Positions 51,289-54,812 of a stretch of 54,812 nt of DNA are shown here, in pieces. The translations under genes were made by a program, and so were the position numbers. Where the stretch lies: the NCBI GenBank assembly GCA_019090615.1, contig JAHRVQ010000072.1, positions 1 to 54,812 on the forward strand, written 5' to 3'. The number at the start of each line of letters is the position of its first letter. The stretch's first letter is position 1. Source of the stretch: Pseudomonadales bacterium (GTDB lineage Bacteria > Pseudomonadota > Gammaproteobacteria > Pseudomonadales > Azotimanducaceae). The notes below the pieces were generated by a model. It was not told the DNA's origin, searched no databases, and saw nothing but the letters and a program-made list of their open reading frames with translations.

Positions 51289-53652
51289 ATGCCTGAGCTT
51301 GTTGCACTCAAAACGAAACATTACGACTATGTTATATGGTCAAAAAATGTGTATTCAAGCCAACAGCGATTGGCGAGAACGCTCACCGAGCGTGGTTTAA
51401 CATCACAAGGTGCCAAGATACTTTTCTCGCCCCCCATCAGCCTTAAAAACCAAGAAAAAACACAGGAAGAGTTTTTAATTCCTCGCCCTGTATTTTTTGA
51501 AAACAAACAATACGACATCGAATTTGTATTTGATCAGTCTTTCACGCCGAAGCTTACCGATAACCCGCCTTATGTGAGCCATCGACTTAGGTCCATTGAA
51601 GATTCATTCCACTTCAGCGAACGAAGTCATTCTTTAAGAGGCAGCATAAACACGGGTAATAATATTGGCTGGTTTAAAATAGAGCTCGTCTACAAAGTCG
51701 ACAAAAAAACCTACCGACAATCATTTGCCTTTGAGGTGTTGCCAACCAAAATGAATATGGCTTCAGACCTTCAACAAATAAATGCCACGATTGACGAAGT
51801 ATTTCCCTTATGGCGCTTCTCCCTCGCGGAAAAAACACAACATCAAATGAAAGCCGTAAAACAACCCCATTCCCAATTCTTGCTTCTATGGCTGGCTCAG
51901 TTTGAACTCTTAAGAGGGGAGCTTAACAAGGGATTAAAGCAGGTTGTCAACGCGCCCCATAGCAGACTTGTCAATGCACACCAGTCGCTAAGGATGGACC
52001 GCCTTGCAGGCAGATTATCGCCTAAACTGGAACAAGAGGTCAGCCAAGCGAAAGCCTCGAGCCAATGGGATAAACGGTTTCAACTCAACAAAAAACAGCT
52101 CAGCGTAGATACCCCCGAGAATCAATTCATCAAAGCATTGGTTATTTCATCTATAAATAAACTTGCAAAAATTAAACTCATCGCACGCAAAAACCAAAAC
52201 ACACCAGAAAACCAAAGGTTGTCTGAAAGCTTTTTCTCAAAATTGGATGATTGGCAATCTTCCATGCGTATTTTTCAACGTCAACCTCTGTTTAAGGAGG
52301 TCGGTGACTTTACCGGCCTAACGAAGGGATCGCTTGTACTACAACAAAAACCTGGATACGCGCGCGTTTACAAAATATGGCAACAATTAAAATGGTACTT
52401 AGAATTATTGGCAGGGCAAGATAGCTTGTCCCTACGCAGCATCGCCGAATTATATGAGGTTTGGTGCTTTCTTGAAGTGCGTCGTATCCTTATGGGGATC
52501 GGATTTAATGAAACTCAAAGTAATAAAATCCCATTGGTAAATAACGGCATAGAAGTTTCATTTAAGGATGGCATGGGAGGCGCTTTTCTTTTCGAGAGAG
52601 AGGATGGCGTAAAAATTAGACTAGCCCACGAACCGAAATTCAAAACAAATGGCAGACCTATAAAATCCTGGATCACCACCCAAGTTCCAGATATATTTTT
52701 GGAAGCATCTTTTCCTGACGGACAGGTGATTTCTTGGATATTTGATGCCAAATACCGCATCCGGCACAACAGCAATTACAACGACAACGCTCACGAAGAA
52801 GATATGGTGCCGGATGATGCCATTAATCAGATGCATCGTTATCGAGATGCGCTTATTCATCAGAACGATACCGATACCAGTTCGCAGATATTCAAAAAAT
52901 CAAGACCGGTATTTGGTGCTTACGCTTTATACCCAGGATTTTATGATCAAAAAAATACTGCTAACCCATATGAAGAAGCAATAGAACAAGTCGGCATAGG
53001 CGCATTCAGCCTTTTACCCGATAGCGACCACAACGGCAGTTATTGGTTAACCCGTTTTCTGGAAGAAAAATTACAGCATACCGCCGCTGTTTATGGCAAG
53101 GCAGTAAGCGATCAATATTACGTTGAAGAAGCCCCCCGCATTTCGTCCCGCGGCACAACTGTTTCCAGATTCAAGGATCTAACCATAGCAGCCAATCAAT
53201 TGGGGCCTAACCGGACGTCTGAATACATAAGAGGATTCAAGCAAGGCGAAGCACAGTATTACCATACCAAATCTATAGCTTTCAAACGTCAAAATATCGA
53301 ACGCAATGTGGTATCCGAGGCACAATATATAGCGGTTGCAATCAACAACCCATCCAGTAAAACGCGAGAGATAAAATTTATTTACCCAATACTCAGCGCA
53401 TGCAGAAAAAAGAGATCGGAAATAACAGCAGCAATGGCGGGTGCGGACTCAAAATCTAACCCAAATGAGATGTACTGGCTATTCGAACTTGGCAAATCTT
53501 TCCGATTGGATACGCCGATTTCACAAACCAAAAACCAGCACTTCGAAGTTAAACTCGTCGAACGCCACGAACTATTATCAAACCGTGATTGGTCTACTCT
53601 GAAAACCAGCTATGGATCATTGATGAGACAAAACACCACTCCTAACGGCTGA
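51289..53652 (+). CDS. DUF2357 / PD-(D/E)XK restriction nuclease (LlaJI R2 / McrC-like)
   Basis: 787 residues. N-terminal DUF2357 part (1-300, beta-rich then helical), a conserved helical segment IAELYEVWCFLEVRRIL (386-402), then the nuclease core: P467-D468 in TQVPDIFLEASF and D486-x-K488 in IFDAKYRIR, followed by QMHRYRDAL, the usual C-terminal helix. This is the cleaving subunit that partners the AAA protein. The last 150 residues (RNVVSEAQYIAVAINN, YPILSACRKKRSE, YWLFELGK, FEVKLVERHELL) form a small beta-rich domain seen in this family. ATG 51289 is 14 bases after the AAA stop; RBS weak. All three genes form one operon. Confidence 0.92.
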   Translation: MPELVALKTKHYDYVIWSKNVYSSQQRLARTLTERGLTSQGAKILFSPPISLKNQEKTQEEFLIPRPVFFENKQYDIEFVFDQSFTPKLTDNPPYVSHRLRSIEDSFHFSERSHSLRGSINTGNNIGWFKIELVYKVDKKTYRQSFAFEVLPTKMNMASDLQQINATIDEVFPLWRFSLAEKTQHQMKAVKQPHSQFLLLWLAQFELLRGELNKGLKQVVNAPHSRLVNAHQSLRMDRLAGRLSPKLEQEVSQAKASSQWDKRFQLNKKQLSVDTPENQFIKALVISSINKLAKIKLIARKNQNTPENQRLSESFFSKLDDWQSSMRIFQRQPLFKEVGDFTGLTKGSLVLQQKPGYARVYKIWQQLKWYLELLAGQDSLSLRSIAELYEVWCFLEVRRILMGIGFNETQSNKIPLVNNGIEVSFKDGMGGAFLFEREDGVKIRLAHEPKFKTNGRPIKSWITTQVPDIFLEASFPDGQVISWIFDAKYRIRHNSNYNDNAHEEDMVPDDAINQMHRYRDALIHQNDTDTSSQIFKKSRPVFGAYALYPGFYDQKNTANPYEEAIEQVGIGAFSLLPDSDHNGSYWLTRFLEEKLQHTAAVYGKAVSDQYYVEEAPRISSRGTTVSRFKDLTIAANQLGPNRTSEYIRGFKQGEAQYYHTKSIAFKRQNIERNVVSEAQYIAVAINNPSSKTREIKFIYPILSACRKKRSEITAAMAGADSKSNPNEMYWLFELGKSFRLDTPISQTKNQHFEVKLVERHELLSNRDWSTLKTSYGSLMRQNTTPNG

Positions 53653-53840
53653 ATTAACTGTCGCGCCGAACCCCTAGGGTCGTAAATTTCTCAGCACTAA
53701 AATCAGATTCTTATTGTAAAATTATCACCCTACTACACCACGTCTTCTCTGGCACTTTACTACGACCCCAAAACTTTATTCCAGGGACCGTAATGGAATT
53801 CTCGGCAATTTAGGCTGCTATTGGATTTGATTGCACACTT

Positions 53841-54188
53841 TTACTCACGAGCGGCTTTAAGTTGATGCCCTACTTGAACAATTGCATCCAGAGCAGGAAT
53901 CAGCTTTTGCCCCAGTCCTGTTAATTCATACTCCACTGACGGTGGTGATGTCGGGCGCACGTGACGGTCGAGTACGCCCCTTTCCCTCAATTCCGACAGT
54001 CGAGCCGATAACACTTTCGCTGAAATCGGAGGAATATCTATTCTCAGCTCATTAAATCGTCGCGGGCCCTCTCTTAGGCACCAGATGACATTAGGTGCCC
54101 ATGCACCTGCAATAACTGCCATGCACTCAGTTAGCATGCACGGTTCTGGTGGTTTTGGGCTTTTGTTGTGCCGTACTTTTAAAGACAT
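53841..54188 (-). CDS. HxlR-family transcriptional regulator
   Basis: 115 residues, winged HTH of the HxlR type: CMLTECMAVIAGAWAPNVIWCLREGPRRFNELR, PPISAKVLSARLSELRERGVLDRHVRP and SVEYELTGLGQKLIPALD. The Cys17 and Cys22 near the N-terminus could be redox sensors as in some HxlR proteins (QorR, YodB). It is divergent from the glutathione transferase gene, which it probably controls through the GTAC-centred palindrome at 54251. Start ATG 54188 with a weak RBS. Confidence 0.92.
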   Translation of the reverse strand: MSLKVRHNKSPKPPEPCMLTECMAVIAGAWAPNVIWCLREGPRRFNELRIDIPPISAKVLSARLSELRERGVLDRHVRPTSPPSVEYELTGLGQKLIPALDAIVQVGHQLKAARE

Positions 54189-54250
54189 GAAAGTAACCTG
54201 GTAACTCTGGGGTAATCCACCATTACGGTAACTTCGAGATAGTAGGTTGT

Positions 54251-54266
54251 CAATGGGTACTCATTG
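54251..54266. promoter_or_regulatory. Candidate HxlR operator
   Basis: CAATGGGTACTCATTG, a 16-bp near-perfect palindrome centred on GTAC, 45 bp before the transferase ATG, next to TTGTCA (54247-54252). HxlR regulators typically bind GTAC half-sites. A second inverted repeat, GTAAT-CCACC-ATTAC, lies at 54212-54226. Confidence 0.45.
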
Positions 54267-54310
54267 GGAGACCATGGGTTTTCTTTGAAATGACATGACC
54301 GGAGATACAA

Positions 54311-54812
54311 ATGAAGCTTTATTACAAACCAGGCGCCTGCTCAATGGCATCTCACATTGTGCTTAATGAAATAGAACAATCCTTTGATTTAGAGAAGGTT
54401 GATACTGAAAGTGGCATAACCGAAACAGGCGTGAATTATTGCGAGATCAATCCCAACGGTTATGTTCCCTCTCTAATGACGGACACTGGGGCGATCATCA
54501 CGGAGAACCCAGCGGTCTTACAACACCTGGCAGACCTGGCACCAGAAACAAATTTGGTTCCTGTTAACGGCACCATGGAGCGTACTCGCCTGCAAGAAAT
54601 GCTCAACTTTGTTTCATCAGAATTACATAAAGCATACGCCCCGCTATTTTCTGGGGAAACACTCAGCCCAATGGCCAGGGTAAAAGTCGAATCAGGCATC
54701 GCCCGCAGAATTGGGTTCATTGAATCAAAACTCTCGGACGGCAGACAATTTTTGTTAGGGGCTGAGTTCACCGTTGCCGATGCGTACGCCTTTGTGGTGC
54801 TTAACTGGTCCG
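54311..54812 (+). CDS. Beta-class glutathione S-transferase, cut by the window edge
   Basis: 167 residues present, about 40 missing at the C-terminus. The start MKLYYKPGACSMASHIVL matches E. coli/Proteus GST (beta class) with catalytic C10 and H106 (SELHKAYAPLF), the cis-Pro at P53 (GYVPSL), E65 for glutathione binding and the helical-domain signature FTVADAYAFVVLNW. It conjugates glutathione to electrophiles and has peroxidase activity. GGAG precedes the ATG by seven bases. It is divergent from the HxlR regulator. The Lys/Asn-rich differences are mild, so function is probably normal. Confidence 0.95.
   Translation, partial: MKLYYKPGACSMASHIVLNEIEQSFDLEKVDTESGITETGVNYCEINPNGYVPSLMTDTGAIITENPAVLQHLADLAPETNLVPVNGTMERTRLQEMLNFVSSELHKAYAPLFSGETLSPMARVKVESGIARRIGFIESKLSDGRQFLLGAEFTVADAYAFVVLNWS

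Noticed and set aside
53688-53769. Imperfect inverted repeat (GGGTCGTAAA ... TTTACTACGACC) after the nuclease gene
   Set aside because: Long loop, one bulge and no partner on the left edge of the island, so not supported as an attachment site or terminator.

Overview
The window looks like chromosomal DNA of a free-living, probably aquatic gammaproteobacterium with moderate GC. Pointers are TrhO, YgiQ and SirB1 homologues, a GTP-type PEP carboxykinase, a TonB-dependent receptor with outer-membrane C-terminus, a sigma-54/NtrC-type amt promoter and many short-chain dehydrogenases, thiolases and Baeyer-Villiger-type monooxygenases. Genus-level placement is not possible by eye; a Cellvibrionales-like lineage is only a guess.

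Layout. 1-3.3 kb: an orphan HTH-receiver regulator, a decayed secreted-protein gene, a persulfide dioxygenase-rhodanese fusion and a small unknown protein. 3.3-11 kb: 4-hydroxyphenylpyruvate dioxygenase, a TonB receptor, a luciferase-like oxidoreductase and a quinone reductase/epoxide hydrolase pair. 11-20 kb: a hybrid histidine kinase, tRNA hydroxylase TrhO, an SDR, a SirB1-like protein, an ABM-domain protein, an APH-family phosphotransferase and YgiQ. 20.5-29 kb: pckG, an S41 lipoprotein peptidase and a 1391-residue SNF2-family ATPase. 29-45 kb: a scattered catabolic set (two paralogous flavin monooxygenases, CaiB-type CoA transferase, SDR, LigB-type dioxygenase, thiolase, FMN reductase, alpha/beta hydrolase, a thiolase-like/DUF35 pair, D-2-hydroxyacid dehydrogenase) interrupted by amt. 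45-47.6 kb: an unrecognised 350-residue protein and gnd. 48.1-53.7 kb: an AT-richer restriction-modification island with a 5-methylcytosine methyltransferase, a McrB-like AAA ATPase and a DUF2357/PD-(D/E)XK nuclease, as in LlaJI-type systems. The end holds an HxlR regulator divergent from a truncated beta-class glutathione transferase.

The catabolic genes fit degradation of alicyclic or steroid/terpenoid-like ketones: ring oxygenation by the monooxygenases, hydrolysis, alcohol oxidation by SDRs, CoA activation, thiolysis or retro-aldol cleavage. This is inferred from families; no substrate can be read from the sequence.

The strongest pattern not explained by genes is that many intergenic gaps carry short imperfect tandem duplications (unit 9-23 bp, 2-5 copies). 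In at least four cases (7523-7564, 22312-22380, 38591-38628, 46180-46201) the unit contains the last codons and stop of the adjacent gene, repeated just beyond it. Several start codons were set from Shine-Dalgarno position; those choices are given gene by gene.
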